Origin: Alphaproteobacteria bacterium
Lineage (GTDB): Bacteria; Pseudomonadota; Alphaproteobacteria; Caulobacterales; Hyphomonadaceae
DNA: 64,000 bases
Direction: 5' to 3'
Assembly (NCBI GenBank): GCA_018827375.1
Contig: JAHJYW010000032.1
Coordinates: forward strand, 1 to 64,000
Part shown: piece by piece, positions 14,634 to 23,545 of the stretch
Numbering within the stretch: the first letter of the stretch is position 1
Layout of the letters: every line of letters starts with the position of its first letter
Translations under genes and position numbers: made by a program
Notes under the pieces: generated by a model
What the model was told of the DNA's origin: nothing
The model's database searches: none
Seen by the model: the letters and a program-made list of their open reading frames with translations, nothing else

Positions 14634-16169
14634 TCAGTTGAGCACCACCACCGCGACAGAGCGCGGTGGCAGGTCCAGCACCAGCGTCTTGCCTTTTGCC
14701 TTGGCTGTCAGCGGTACCGGATGCACGGCGTCGGGATCGGCGAACGTGTTGCCGGCATCCATGGTCTTCGCCGTCAGCAACCGGCCCTCGGCCTTTTTCG
14801 CGCCGAATGCCGTAAGGTCCACATCATGGCTGGCATTGGCATCTGCATTCACCAGCGCCACGACGAGCTGACCGTCTGCCGTCCGCGCGGCGCTCAGGCT
14901 GATCGCCGACACGGTGATGTCACCAAGCGTATAGTCCGGCGATGTATAGGAGACGGGTAGGGCCTCAGCGCCCATGAAGGGCTTGTACATTTCGAACACA
15001 TGATAGGTCGGCGTCAGCACCATGTCCGGCCCATCGGTCAGGATCATTGCCTGCAGCACGTTCACCATCTGCGCGATGTTCGTCATCTTCACGAGGTCGG
15101 CATTGCGGTGGAAGATGTTGAGGTTCAGCCCGGCAACAACGGCGTCGCGGATGGTGCCATCCTGATAGAGCGCCGGCGGGTCCTTGGCCTCGTCCTGGTC
15201 CACCCACATACCCCATTCGTCGACATAGAGACCGAAGCCGTCAGCGAGATTCTCATGCTTGGCGATGATCGCGCGCTGGTCGGCAATCACGTCTTCCATG
15301 CGCAGGGTGCGTTTGATCGTCGAGGCCCATTCGGCCTCTGGAAAGCCCTTCGCGGCGCCCTTCTTGCTCCATTCCCCCGTCGGCAGTGTGTAGACGTGCA
15401 GCGACACGCCCTCGATCAGGTCCGCAATATAGGGATGGGCCAGCAGCGTATCGGTGTATTCCGGGTTGCCGTCATGGGCGCCCGACAGGATACGCACGGG
15501 CTGGTCGCCGGCGGTCTTCGCGAAACTGGCAAATTGGGCATAGAGGTCGGCATAGGCGCTGGCCGTCAAAGCGCCGCCGCAGCCCCAAGTCTCGTTGCCG
15601 ATCGAGAGGAAGTCGATTTTGTAGGGCGCTTCACGGCCGTTTTCCGCGCGCTCGGTGGCGCGGTCGCCCGTCTCCGCGGTCAGGTATTCCAGCCAGTCGG
15701 CGGCTTCGGCGGCGGTTCCTGTGCCGAGGTTCAGGTTGAGATAGGTCTTCGCGCCCAGCCGCTCGGCGAGGTCGAAGAACTCATGGCTGCCGAAAGCGTT
15801 CGATTCCTCCGTGCCGCCCCAGACCATATTCACCCGGCCGGGGCGCGTGTCGCGTGGTCCAATGCCGTCGCGCCAGTGGTAGAGATCGGCATAGCAACCG
15901 CCCGGCCAGCGGATCACCGGCACGTCCAGCGCCTTGAGCGCGCCGAACACGTCGTCGCGTATGCCGTCCGTGTTAGGGATGTCGCTGTCTGGTCCGACCC
16001 AGATGCCGCCATAGGGCTGGGTGCCGACATGTTCGAGGAACTGGCCATAGATGGCCGGCGCGATCGTGTGCGTCTCGGCGCCGAGGTCCACGTCGATCCG
16101 TGTCTGTGCTGGGGCCGGCGTCGCCCAGAGCAGGGCGCCCGCCAGACTGGCGGCCAGTTGAAGTCTCAT
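14634..16169 (-). CDS. Secreted GH51-type alpha-L-arabinofuranosidase
   Basis: The 511-residue protein begins with a signal peptide cleaved after about ALLWATPAPAQ. The GH51 catalytic barrel shows PVIRWPGGCYAD, the acid/base glutamate in IGNETWGCGG and the nucleophile glutamate in YVDEWGMW. A C-terminal beta domain follows. It would release terminal arabinofuranose from plant or algal polysaccharides in the periplasm. The ATG at 16169 is preferred because AGGGAG lies 6 bases upstream, while the ATG at 16184 precedes that site. A LacI-type palindrome lies 20 bases upstream. No other sugar-use genes lie nearby. Confidence 0.92.
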   Translation of the reverse strand: MRLQLAASLAGALLWATPAPAQTRIDVDLGAETHTIAPAIYGQFLEHVGTQPYGGIWVGPDSDIPNTDGIRDDVFGALKALDVPVIRWPGGCYADLYHWRDGIGPRDTRPGRVNMVWGGTEESNAFGSHEFFDLAERLGAKTYLNLNLGTGTAAEAADWLEYLTAETGDRATERAENGREAPYKIDFLSIGNETWGCGGALTASAYADLYAQFASFAKTAGDQPVRILSGAHDGNPEYTDTLLAHPYIADLIEGVSLHVYTLPTGEWSKKGAAKGFPEAEWASTIKRTLRMEDVIADQRAIIAKHENLADGFGLYVDEWGMWVDQDEAKDPPALYQDGTIRDAVVAGLNLNIFHRNADLVKMTNIAQMVNVLQAMILTDGPDMVLTPTYHVFEMYKPFMGAEALPVSYTSPDYTLGDITVSAISLSAARTADGQLVVALVNADANASHDVDLTAFGAKKAEGRLLTAKTMDAGNTFADPDAVHPVPLTAKAKGKTLVLDLPPRSVAVVVLN

Positions 16170-16188
16170 TTTTCTCTCCCTCATTATT

Positions 16189-16198
16189 TTAGCGCTAA
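16189..16198. promoter_or_regulatory. LacI-family-type operator palindrome before the arabinofuranosidase
   Basis: TTAGCGCTAA is a perfect palindrome. Read on the minus strand it extends to TGTTAGCGCTAAAA, close to the even-centred sites bound by LacI/GalR-family sugar regulators. It lies 20 bases before the arabinofuranosidase start, where a repressor would block transcription. Confidence 0.55.
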
Positions 16199-16297
16199 CA
16201 TTGGTGCGGGCGACCCCATCAGGTCAAGCTGCATCCCGTCCTCAGCACACCGCATCAGCCACTGGCTAAGCAGGCAGGTTGCAGGTAGAAGGCGCCC

Positions 16298-16681
16298 ATG
16301 AACGGATTTCTCGCAGTTGCAGCAGGCGGCGCCGTTGGCGCATCCATGCGCTATGGCATCAGCCAGCTTACAGTGCGGCACCTGCCGCAGGGCTGGCCCT
16401 ATGGCACCTTTGCGGTCAACATCCTGGGCAGCCTGGCGATGGGCCTGCTGATCGGCTGGTTGGCTCTCAAGGCCGAAGGCGTTAGCCAGACTACACGTCT
16501 GTTTCTCGCCACCGGCGTACTGGGTGGCTTCACGACATTCTCGGCCTTCTCGCTTGAAGTGGCCGAATTCCTCCGCACCGGGGACACCGGCAAGGCAATC
16601 GCCTATGCCGGTCTGTCGCTCGTCCTTGGCGTTTCGGCGCTTTTCCTCGGCCTTTGGCTGGCACGGAGGCTCTACGCATGA
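16298..16681 (+). CDS. crcB: Fluoride exporter CrcB/Fluc
   Basis: The 127-residue protein has four membrane helices, standard for the family. Signatures are GGAVGASMRYG at the start, GTFAVNILGS in helix 2 and GGFTTFSAFSLE in helix 3. Dimers form a fluoride-selective channel in the inner membrane. AGAAGG precedes the ATG. No convincing fluoride riboswitch was seen in the 128-base upstream region. The stop overlaps the next start as ATGA, so it is coupled to the pseudouridine synthase gene. Confidence 0.95.
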   Translation: MNGFLAVAAGGAVGASMRYGISQLTVRHLPQGWPYGTFAVNILGSLAMGLLIGWLALKAEGVSQTTRLFLATGVLGGFTTFSAFSLEVAEFLRTGDTGKAIAYAGLSLVLGVSALFLGLWLARRLYA

Positions 16682-17718
16682 GCGGTCAAATCATCACCGA
16701 AACCGTCACCGACAAGGAAGAGGGCACGCGCCTCGACCGCTGGATCAAGCGCCGCGTGCCGGTCACGCAGGGCCAGGTCGAGAAATGGCTGCGCACCGGA
16801 CAGGTTCGCGTCGATGGCGGCCGCGCCAAGGCGAATATGCGCCTTGAAGCCGGCATGGCCGTGCGCCTGCCGATCCTTGACGGCGAGGCCCCGCGCCAGC
16901 GCGACCCGGCTGCCAACGCGTCCCAGAAGGACCGCGAGTTCCTCCGGGAACTCATCATCTATGAAGACGACGACATGATCGCCTTCAACAAGCCCGCCGG
17001 ACTCGCCGTGCAGGGCGGATCAGGGCAGGGGCGTCATATCGACGGCATGCTGCCCGCGCTTTCCGAGGGCGAACATCGCCCGGTTCTCGTCCACCGCCTC
17101 GACAAGGATACGTCCGGCGTCCTGCTTGTTGCAAAATACCCCGCTGCCGCCGCCCGCCTCGGCGAACTCTTCCGCGGCCGTGAGATGGACAAGGTCTACT
17201 GGGCCGTCACGGTCGGCGTGCCCAACCCGCCCTTCGGCCAGATCCGCTGCTGGATGGTGAAGGGTGTGCCTGACGACCGCGAGGAAAGCGGCTGGCGCCC
17301 GGTCAGCCCGAACGTCAAACGCCGCGATGCCGACCGCGAACGCATGATCCGCACGGCGCAGGGCGTCGAAGGCGCCAAGCACTCGATCACGGACTATGCC
17401 GTCATTTCCACTGCCGGCCAGAAAGCCGCCTGGGTCGCGCTGAAGCCGCTTACCGGCCGCATGCACCAGCTGCGCTTCCACATGTTGGAAATGGACACCT
17501 CCATCCTCGGCGATTTCAAATACCAGAGCCGCCGCGAAGTGCCCAACGGCCTTGCGCCGGGCCTGCACCTCCATGCCCGTGCCCTGATCATCCCGCGTCC
17601 TATCGGCAAGCCCATCTCCATCATCGCGCCGCTCTCGCCGCACATGAAGGAAACATTCGAAACCCTCGGCTTCCTCGAACAGGAAGCGGGCAAGAACCCG
17701 TTGGCGCCTTTCGTCTGA
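16678..17718 (+). CDS. RluC/RluD-family pseudouridine synthase
   Basis: The 346-residue protein has an N-terminal S4 RNA-binding domain (about 15-75: TRLDRWIKRRVPVTQGQVEK) and a catalytic domain with HRLDKDTSGVLL, whose aspartate is the nucleophile. The late motif reads GRMHQLRFH where GRTHQIR is usual. It should convert uridines to pseudouridine in 23S rRNA (RluC type). It overlaps crcB by 4 bases and the HAD gene by 1 base. The crcB-rluC-HAD order recurs in Alphaproteobacteria as far as I recall. Confidence 0.9.
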   Translation: MSGQIITETVTDKEEGTRLDRWIKRRVPVTQGQVEKWLRTGQVRVDGGRAKANMRLEAGMAVRLPILDGEAPRQRDPAANASQKDREFLRELIIYEDDDMIAFNKPAGLAVQGGSGQGRHIDGMLPALSEGEHRPVLVHRLDKDTSGVLLVAKYPAAAARLGELFRGREMDKVYWAVTVGVPNPPFGQIRCWMVKGVPDDREESGWRPVSPNVKRRDADRERMIRTAQGVEGAKHSITDYAVISTAGQKAAWVALKPLTGRMHQLRFHMLEMDTSILGDFKYQSRREVPNGLAPGLHLHARALIIPRPIGKPISIIAPLSPHMKETFETLGFLEQEAGKNPLAPFV

Positions 17719-18395
17719 TGCTGAAACTGGCAATTTGGGATATGGACGGCACCATCGTCGACAGCCGGGACGTTATCCAGACGGCAATGACGCGCGCCTT
17801 CGAAACGTGTGGCCTGACACCGCCGCCCTATGACGCGACGCGCCAGATCGTCGGCCTCGGCCTCAGGGAGTCCTGCCAGATCCTTGCGCCGGACGATCTG
17901 TCCCCGGAACGCGTCGACACGCTTGTCGAAGCCTATCGCAATGCCTTCATGGCGCGTCGCACTGACCCGGACTTCAAGGAGCCGCTTTACGACGGTGCCC
18001 TCGAAACGCTCCAGATGCTGCGCGATGACAACTGGCTGATTGCCATGGCCACCGGAAAGTCGCATCGCGGTATCCGCGCCATCTTCGACATGCACCCGCT
18101 GGAGCCCTTCTTCGACACGATCTGGTGCGCAGATGATGGTCCCGGCAAGCCGCATCCCTTCATGGTGGAACAGTCAATGAATGCGCTCGGCGCAGAGGCC
18201 CACCAGAGCCTGATGATCGGTGACGCCATCCATGACATCAACATGGGCAAGGCTGCTGGTGTGCGTACGCTTGGTGTCAGCTGGGGCTTCGGCGCAGCCC
18301 ATGAACTGCAGGCTGTCGGGGCGGACGAGGTTCACCATTCCTATGCAACGTTGCAGGAAAGCCTGACCCGCTTTGGGCTGGCTCAAGGGAACTAA
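17718..18395 (+). CDS. HAD-family hydrolase (Gph-like phosphatase)
   Basis: The 225-residue HAD superfamily protein has motif I WDMDGTIVDS, motif II ATGKSHRG, a conserved lysine in GKPHPF and motif III GDAIHDINMGKAAG. A helical cap lies between motifs I and II, as in phosphoglycolate phosphatase and related enzymes. It is the last gene of the crcB operon and its ATG shares a base with the previous stop. The substrate is not determined. Confidence 0.87.
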   Translation: MLKLAIWDMDGTIVDSRDVIQTAMTRAFETCGLTPPPYDATRQIVGLGLRESCQILAPDDLSPERVDTLVEAYRNAFMARRTDPDFKEPLYDGALETLQMLRDDNWLIAMATGKSHRGIRAIFDMHPLEPFFDTIWCADDGPGKPHPFMVEQSMNALGAEAHQSLMIGDAIHDINMGKAAGVRTLGVSWGFGAAHELQAVGADEVHHSYATLQESLTRFGLAQGN

Positions 18396-18412
18396 AAGAC
18401 CCCCTCAACGTA
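18388..18412 (+). promoter_or_regulatory. Possible EcfG-like promoter before the 18449 gene
   Basis: GGAAC, 16 bases, CGTA overlaps the end of the HAD gene and points to the next hypothetical gene. The -10 has only three of four consensus bases, so this is a weak candidate. Confidence 0.3.
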
Positions 18413-18448
18413 TGTGTTGTAGATACTGACACAACAGGGGTGCATCTC

Positions 18449-18901
18449 ATGACATGGAATATTGAAGCTGGAATCGTGGGCGGAGCCGCACTCGTTCTGG
18501 GCGGATTCCTGACTGTCATGGCTAACCACCAGGAAACTTCGCGCCCTGAGCCAGTCGATCATTTCGTCCAGTCTGATTACGATGTTTTTGATCGTGATTT
18601 CAAACTCGGTGAAACGGATTGCGCCATCGGCCTGGCATCACAAAAGATCTGCATGCACAGGTCGCCTCTTGAGAAGGAACTTCAGCTAGGCCAGACCCTG
18701 CCTGCCTACATGCCTGCACTGGGTGCAGAATTCCGCATCATTGTTGAAACGGCTCTCAAGTCCGACAATCTCAGGACTGTCCGTTATGGTCAGACGCTCG
18801 TTCTGATTGACGCAGACACGCGCGAAGTAAAGGACATCCTTCGTCTCGACGCCCCCGATTTTTTGGCAGCCCAAGCTGACACGAGTCAGCCCAAAGTCTG
18901 A
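18449..18901 (+). CDS. Hypothetical membrane-anchored protein
   Basis: The 150-residue protein has one N-terminal hydrophobic segment (AGIVGGAALVLGGFLTVMA), probably a membrane anchor or signal. A soluble domain with two cysteines (TDCAIG and KICMH) that could form a disulfide in the periplasm follows. The ATG at 18449 is chosen because AGGGG lies 8 bases upstream. The gene stands between the crcB operon and the ATP12 gene, on the same strand. I do not recognise the family. Confidence 0.7.
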   Translation: MTWNIEAGIVGGAALVLGGFLTVMANHQETSRPEPVDHFVQSDYDVFDRDFKLGETDCAIGLASQKICMHRSPLEKELQLGQTLPAYMPALGAEFRIIVETALKSDNLRTVRYGQTLVLIDADTREVKDILRLDAPDFLAAQADTSQPKV

Positions 18902-18945
18902 AATCCCCCTTGGAAGAGGGCGCCGGCAGGCCTAAAGGCTGCGGC

Positions 18946-19665
18946 ATGACAACTTCCGAACCCACCGAAACACCGAAACGCTTCTACAAGCAGGCCGCCG
19001 TCGAGCCTCTGGACGGCGGTTGGACCGTTGCGCTTGATGGCCGCACGATCAAGACACCGGCCCGCGCCGGGCTTGTCCTGCCAACCGAACGCCTCGCCCG
19101 CGCCATTGCGGCCGAATGGCAGGGGCAGGGAGCGAAAATTGACCTTCTCGCTATGCACCTCACCCGCCTCGCCAATGTGGCAATCGACCGGGCTGAGGAA
19201 ACGCGCGATGAAATGGCCGACGAGCTTGCACGGTACTGCGAGACCGACCTGATCTGCCATATTGCTGATGCACCTGACGAACTCGCTGAAGCTGAGGAAA
19301 CCCATTGGGCACCCGTACGGGAATGGGCGGGCGATATGCTTGGCGTCAATCTCGTCCCGGTCATTGGTATTGTCGCTTCACCGCAACCTGATGCCTCGCT
19401 GGAGGCCGCCCGCGATCACGCGCTCAGCCTCGACGCGTTTCGTTTGACCGGTCTGCTTTTCGGCGCAGGCCTTTTCGGCTCGGCCTTGCTGGCACTCGCG
19501 GTTGAGCAGGAAGCCCTCAGCGCCGAAGACGCCTACGAGATTTCGCGCATTGATGAGGCCTGGCAAGCTGACAATTGGGGCGAGGATGATGAGGCCAAGG
19601 CGGTCACGGAAGCCCGCCGTATCGAGGCCAAGGCGCTGGGTGTCTGGTTCCGCGCACTGGTCTGA
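18946..19665 (+). CDS. ATP12 family F1-ATPase assembly chaperone
   Basis: The 239-residue protein matches the ATP12 family. Visible features are FYKQAAVEPLDGGWTVALDG and RTIKTPARAGLVLPTERLA at the start, LTRLANVAIDR, and the late LLALAVEQEALSAEDAYEI and RIDEAWQADNWGEDDEA. In mitochondria and alphaproteobacteria ATP12 binds the F1 alpha subunit during ATP synthase assembly. The ATG at 18946 gives the conserved N-terminus and has AAAGG upstream; the longer frame starts with TTG and adds an unconserved segment. Confidence 0.92.
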   Translation: MTTSEPTETPKRFYKQAAVEPLDGGWTVALDGRTIKTPARAGLVLPTERLARAIAAEWQGQGAKIDLLAMHLTRLANVAIDRAEETRDEMADELARYCETDLICHIADAPDELAEAEETHWAPVREWAGDMLGVNLVPVIGIVASPQPDASLEAARDHALSLDAFRLTGLLFGAGLFGSALLALAVEQEALSAEDAYEISRIDEAWQADNWGEDDEAKAVTEARRIEAKALGVWFRALV

Positions 19666-19734
19666 TCGCCCCGTGACTGCGTATTAAAGGCAGAGTATCT
19701 GTGCATCCCGCGCATTTCCATTCTGGGGGCAGCC

Positions 19735-20397
19735 ATGATTATTGTGCACCATCTTGAGAATTCCCGCTCGCAGCGCGTGCTTTGGCTGCTTGAGGAGCTG
19801 GGCCTGCCATATGAGGTCAGGCGCTATGCTCGCGACGCGACGACCATGCTTGCGCCACCTGAGCTGAAGGCTATCCACCCACTCGGGAAATCACCCGTTA
19901 TTGAGGATGATGGTGCAATTATCGCTGAAACCGGTGCCGTATTTGAATATATTCTCGACACATATGGTGCGGGTCGCCTCAGCGCGCCTGCGGGCACACC
20001 GCAAGCCCGCAAGCTCAGCTATTGGCTGCACTATGCAGAAGGCTCGGCCATGCCGCCCTTGCTGCTCAAACTTGTATTCATGCGCATGCCTGACGGCGCT
20101 CCCGGCCTGCTCAGGCCGCTCATTCGTCAGGTGGCCGGCAAAGTGCAGGCGCAACTGGTCAATCCGCAACTTGCCTCTCATCTGGCCTATTGGGAGAGCG
20201 AACTGGCCGAGACTGGCTGGTTCGCAGGCGCCGATCTTTCGGCCGCCGACATCATGATGAGCTTCCCGCTCGAAGCGGCTGCGAGCCGCGCTGGCGCTGA
20301 CAAAAGCACGGCGGTGATGGATTTTCTTGCCCGCATCCATGCGCGCCCGGCCTATCAGCGCGCGCTTGAGGCGGGCGGGCCCTACGCCTACGCCTGA
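19735..20397 (+). CDS. Glutathione S-transferase
   Basis: The 220-residue protein has the N-terminal thioredoxin-like GST domain (MIIVHHLENSRSQRVLWLLE, with LGKSPVIEDD and ETGAVFEYIL as the glutathione site). An all-helical C-terminal domain with WFAGADLSAADIMMSFPLE follows. It probably conjugates glutathione to electrophiles in the cytosol; the substrate is unknown. It is a single gene, starting 69 bases after ATP12. Confidence 0.92.
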   Translation: MIIVHHLENSRSQRVLWLLEELGLPYEVRRYARDATTMLAPPELKAIHPLGKSPVIEDDGAIIAETGAVFEYILDTYGAGRLSAPAGTPQARKLSYWLHYAEGSAMPPLLLKLVFMRMPDGAPGLLRPLIRQVAGKVQAQLVNPQLASHLAYWESELAETGWFAGADLSAADIMMSFPLEAAASRAGADKSTAVMDFLARIHARPAYQRALEAGGPYAYA

Positions 20398-20478
20398 TAT
20401 TGCGCGCCAACTGTATAAAAACGCAGGATGAACAAGGGCTTCAGGCCCGGTTCCCAAGGGCCGTGTTTTCCTGCATCC

Positions 20479-21012
20479 ATGATAAATCGCATCATGACCT
20501 TCCGAGTGGCTGCCGCAGCGTTTGCTGCGTCGGCGCTTATCGCCGCTCCCGCTGCTGCTGATCCCGTGCGCGGGGCTATCATCAGCCTCCAGAGGGAGCT
20601 TGGCGTGAACACGTCCCTTCGGGTCGATGTCAGCCAGAATCACCATTATGGCCGCAATGATCGCCGCGGCCAGCGCTTCAACCAATGGGGCCAGTCCGAC
20701 CGGGAAGTCAGTCGCCTCAGCGGCGACGCGCTTCAGGCCTGCCGCCGCGCGGTGACACAGGAGGCTTATCGTGTCGGTTATCGTGACGTGGACTTCGATG
20801 ATGACCGCCGCGTCCACCAGACCGGACCATACCGCTTCGATATCCGCTATGACGATGTCGAATTCGAGGGACGCCGCCGCGAGGTGGAAAGCAATGTCTC
20901 ATGCACCGTGAGGCGGGGTAATGTGGCTGCTGTCCGGGGCGTTCCGTTGCCTGGGCGCTACGGCAAAAAGGACAAGCATGGTCGCGCAGACTATGGCCGT
21001 TACCGCTACTGA
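20479..21012 (+). CDS. Secreted arginine-rich hypothetical protein
   Basis: The protein has about 177 residues. A signal peptide ends near ALIAAPAAADP. The mature part is rich in arginine, aspartate and tyrosine, with repeated acidic/basic patches (YRDVDFDDDRRVHQ, RYDDVEFEGRRREVE) and two cysteines (ALQACRR, NVSCTVRR) that could form a periplasmic disulfide. It should be exported. The start may be the ATG at 20479 or the one at 20494; neither has a strong ribosome site. The family is not recognised. Confidence 0.68.
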   Translation: MINRIMTFRVAAAAFAASALIAAPAAADPVRGAIISLQRELGVNTSLRVDVSQNHHYGRNDRRGQRFNQWGQSDREVSRLSGDALQACRRAVTQEAYRVGYRDVDFDDDRRVHQTGPYRFDIRYDDVEFEGRRREVESNVSCTVRRGNVAAVRGVPLPGRYGKKDKHGRADYGRYRY

Positions 21013-21166
21013 TACATCATGCGCTGCCTCGGATGATAAGTCTGGGGCAGCGTATTGCAATGGCGTCTCTGCTCCGATATAATATTTCTCGTGCGATAGG
21101 ATTCAAAAAATCATATTCAGGCAGGCAAATTGTCGCCCGAATAGCGGTGTGATGGGGAGGCAGACC

Positions 21167-22231
21167 ATGGCAACAGAAACGCATGAGATCGACAGGGCCG
21201 AGAAGATCGGGGATCTGCCACCAGACTTACCGAGCAAGTTTATGCAGTCAGCTGCCGCTTATTACTCGGCCTTCGAGAATGCCACTATTGGCATCGGACA
21301 TATATCCATGAGTGGGCACTGGCAGTACGCCAATGGCGCGTTGGCGCGCATCCTCGGATATTCGCCTTCTGAACTGCGTGACCTGACCTGCCAGGAAATG
21401 ACACATCCCAATGAGCTACCTTTAGATGGCGAGCGGGTCCTTAAACTTCTGGCAGGCGAACTCGAGCACTACGCCATCGACAAGCGCTTTCTCCGCTCTG
21501 ATGGACACTATATATGGACACGCAAGACGCTCGTCGTGAAGCACTCAGAGGCGGGGGAGCCGGACTATCTCATCGCGCTGATCGAGGATATCGACGACCG
21601 CAAGAAAGCCGAATTGGAAAACGCATTTCTCGTTCAGGAACTTACCCATCGCTCGCGCAACATTCTGTCTGTGATCAGCTCCCTAACCAGCCTGCTTGCG
21701 CCATCCTGCGAAAATGTGTCCGAATTTGAGGACCGCCTGCTTGAGCGCCTGCACGCGATTGCCCGCTCGAATGACCAGCTTTTATTTGGTCGGCACGAAG
21801 GCGCATCCATGGATGCGCTTGTTCACTCTCAGGTCAGTGCGTTTCTGGGGCTCGACATGATGCGCGTCTCGGTTTCGGGACCGGAGGTGAACGTGAACGC
21901 GGCCTGTTGCCAATCGCTTAGCCTGGCCCTCTACGAGCTTACATCAAACGCATTCAAATACGGGGCGCTCAGTTCTCCCGGTGGCCGCATCGCCTTGTCG
22001 TGGGAGACGCGTGGCAATGGTGAGGATGCAGTGTTCCGCTTTGAGTGGCGTGAAATTTCGTCAAACCCGCGCGAAATGTCCGACCATCAGGGCTTTGGCA
22101 CGACAGTGCTGGAGAAGATGGCACCCATGTCGGTGCGCGGGTGGGCCGAGCGCACCTTTTGCGCCGATGGCATTGTCTGGACGCTTGAGGCGCCCCTCGT
22201 CGCGGTTCTCACTCATTCCGGAGCGGAATAG
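21167..22231 (+). CDS. Soluble PAS-HWE sensor histidine kinase (first of a tandem pair)
   Basis: The 354-residue protein has no membrane segment. A PAS domain at about 35-150 (FENATIGIGHISMSGHWQYA, and RSDGHYIWTRKTL with IEDIDDRKKAE) is followed by the HWE phosphoacceptor region ELTHRSRNILSVI (His161). The ATP-binding region has ALYELTSNAFKYGAL, FEWRE and GFGTTVLEKM. The FEWRE element is the signature of HWE kinases. GGAGG lies 6 bases before the ATG. No response regulator is adjacent. HWE/HisKA_2 kinases are known to feed into PhyR, so input to the stress pathway is possible. Confidence 0.88.
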   Translation: MATETHEIDRAEKIGDLPPDLPSKFMQSAAAYYSAFENATIGIGHISMSGHWQYANGALARILGYSPSELRDLTCQEMTHPNELPLDGERVLKLLAGELEHYAIDKRFLRSDGHYIWTRKTLVVKHSEAGEPDYLIALIEDIDDRKKAELENAFLVQELTHRSRNILSVISSLTSLLAPSCENVSEFEDRLLERLHAIARSNDQLLFGRHEGASMDALVHSQVSAFLGLDMMRVSVSGPEVNVNAACCQSLSLALYELTSNAFKYGALSSPGGRIALSWETRGNGEDAVFRFEWREISSNPREMSDHQGFGTTVLEKMAPMSVRGWAERTFCADGIVWTLEAPLVAVLTHSGAE

Positions 22232-22434
22232 CTCAGGTTGCTGGCGACTGAAATGGCGAGCTACGACAGCTAGGAACGTAACAATCCCTGCAAATATGGC
22301 ATAATTTATGCCTGTCGGTTGCAATATAAAAACAGCGTGTAAGGAGCGACGCTGATCGCTGTGATTCGCTCAACTGGAAGGGGCGTGATTGCTGTGTCGG
22401 CCGTGCGAATATAGGCAGGTTGAGAGACACCGTT

Positions 22435-23451
22435 ATGGCGACGCCCAGAAACCAACTTGAGCGCGAGTTGCGGGGCTCCCACTCCGATAATGATCCCGCA
22501 TTTGAGAATGCAGCTGTTGGCATCGCGCATGTCGCCCTCAATGGCCGCTGGTTGCGCGTCAACAAGGCACTGGCCGAGATGTTGGGGTATTCCGTCGACC
22601 AGTTTCCCGAGAAATCGTTCCTGTCTGTAACACACCCTGACGATCACGATGTTGACCTCGAATTTGCAAATCAGCTCCTCCGTGGAGAGATTGAACAATA
22701 TGCGCGTGAAAAGCGCTACCGCCGATCAGATGGCACTTACATATGGGCTTCTCTTACCGCCGGGCTGAAGCGTGATGCTGAAGGCAGGCCCGATTTATTC
22801 ATTTCGGTGATCGAGGATATATCTGATCGCAAGCTGGCCGAAATTGAGAAAGCCTATCTCATCGAGGAACTGGCGCACAGATCCCGCAATCTTCTGACCG
22901 TATTCAGTTCACTGATCAGCTTGCTGGCGCCGTCGTGCGATTCCGTCCCGGAATTCGAGGAGCGCCTGCTCAATCGGGTGCACGCCATTTCCCTGTCGAA
23001 CGACCAACTCCTGCTTGGGGAAAAGGATGCGGCATCGCTGACGGGGCTCGTCCACTCTCAAATCAGGGCATTTCTGGGTCAGGACCTAAGCCACGTTACT
23101 GTCACCGGTCCGGATTTGCGTATCAGCGCGCGTTGCGCACAAGCCCTCAGCCTCGCCCTCTACGAGCTGACATCCAACGCGTTCAAGCATGGCGCCCTGA
23201 AAGCTCCGGACGGTCGCATCGCGGTGACGTGGACAACGTCTGGCACCGGCGAAGACGCCCAGTTCCGCTTTGTGTGGCGCGAAATATCCGCCGCGCCGCA
23301 GGCGCCGTCGGGGCGGCGCGGCTTCGGCACGACAGTCCTGGAAACCATGTCGCCCATGTCCGTACGCGGCCGCGCTGAGCGCACCTTTGAAGCCGAAGGC
23401 ATTGTCTGGACACTCGAGGCGCCCTTCTCGGCGGTTGTCGTGCAGGCCTGA
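22435..23451 (+). CDS. Soluble PAS-HWE sensor histidine kinase (second of a tandem pair)
   Basis: The 338-residue protein is a clear paralogue of the previous gene. It has PAS (FENAAVGIAHVALNGRWLR, RSDGTYIWASL), HWE acceptor ELAHRSRNLLTVF (His148), ALYELTSNAFKHGAL, FVWRE and GFGTTVLETMSPMSVRGRAERTF-like blocks in the same order. The PAS core differs more than the kinase core, so the two probably sense different signals. The ATG at 22435 is preferred to an upstream TTG. The 203 bases between the two genes hold no recognised feature. Confidence 0.87.
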   Translation: MATPRNQLERELRGSHSDNDPAFENAAVGIAHVALNGRWLRVNKALAEMLGYSVDQFPEKSFLSVTHPDDHDVDLEFANQLLRGEIEQYAREKRYRRSDGTYIWASLTAGLKRDAEGRPDLFISVIEDISDRKLAEIEKAYLIEELAHRSRNLLTVFSSLISLLAPSCDSVPEFEERLLNRVHAISLSNDQLLLGEKDAASLTGLVHSQIRAFLGQDLSHVTVTGPDLRISARCAQALSLALYELTSNAFKHGALKAPDGRIAVTWTTSGTGEDAQFRFVWREISAAPQAPSGRRGFGTTVLETMSPMSVRGRAERTFEAEGIVWTLEAPFSAVVVQA

Positions 23452-23545
23452 GGCTGCCCCAGCGTAATTGCATGCCCCACTTGCCATCCCGGCTGCGGCG
23501 TTTATCAGTCACTGCTTCAGTTTTATGGCAGGGAGAGGCCCCCTT

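Noticed and set aside
16170-16297. Fluoride riboswitch before crcB
   Set aside because: The conserved core of the crcB motif could not be found in this short region.
15000-16301. Long plus-strand open frame of 433 codons opposite the arabinofuranosidase
   Set aside because: It is antisense to a gene with clear GH51 catalytic motifs. Its protein has no family feature, and GC-rich codon bias opens such shadow frames.
20430-20470. EcfG promoter on the minus strand downstream of the glutathione S-transferase
   Set aside because: A GGAAC with a GTT at about the right distance is present, but it points into the end of a plus-strand gene with no minus-strand gene to serve.
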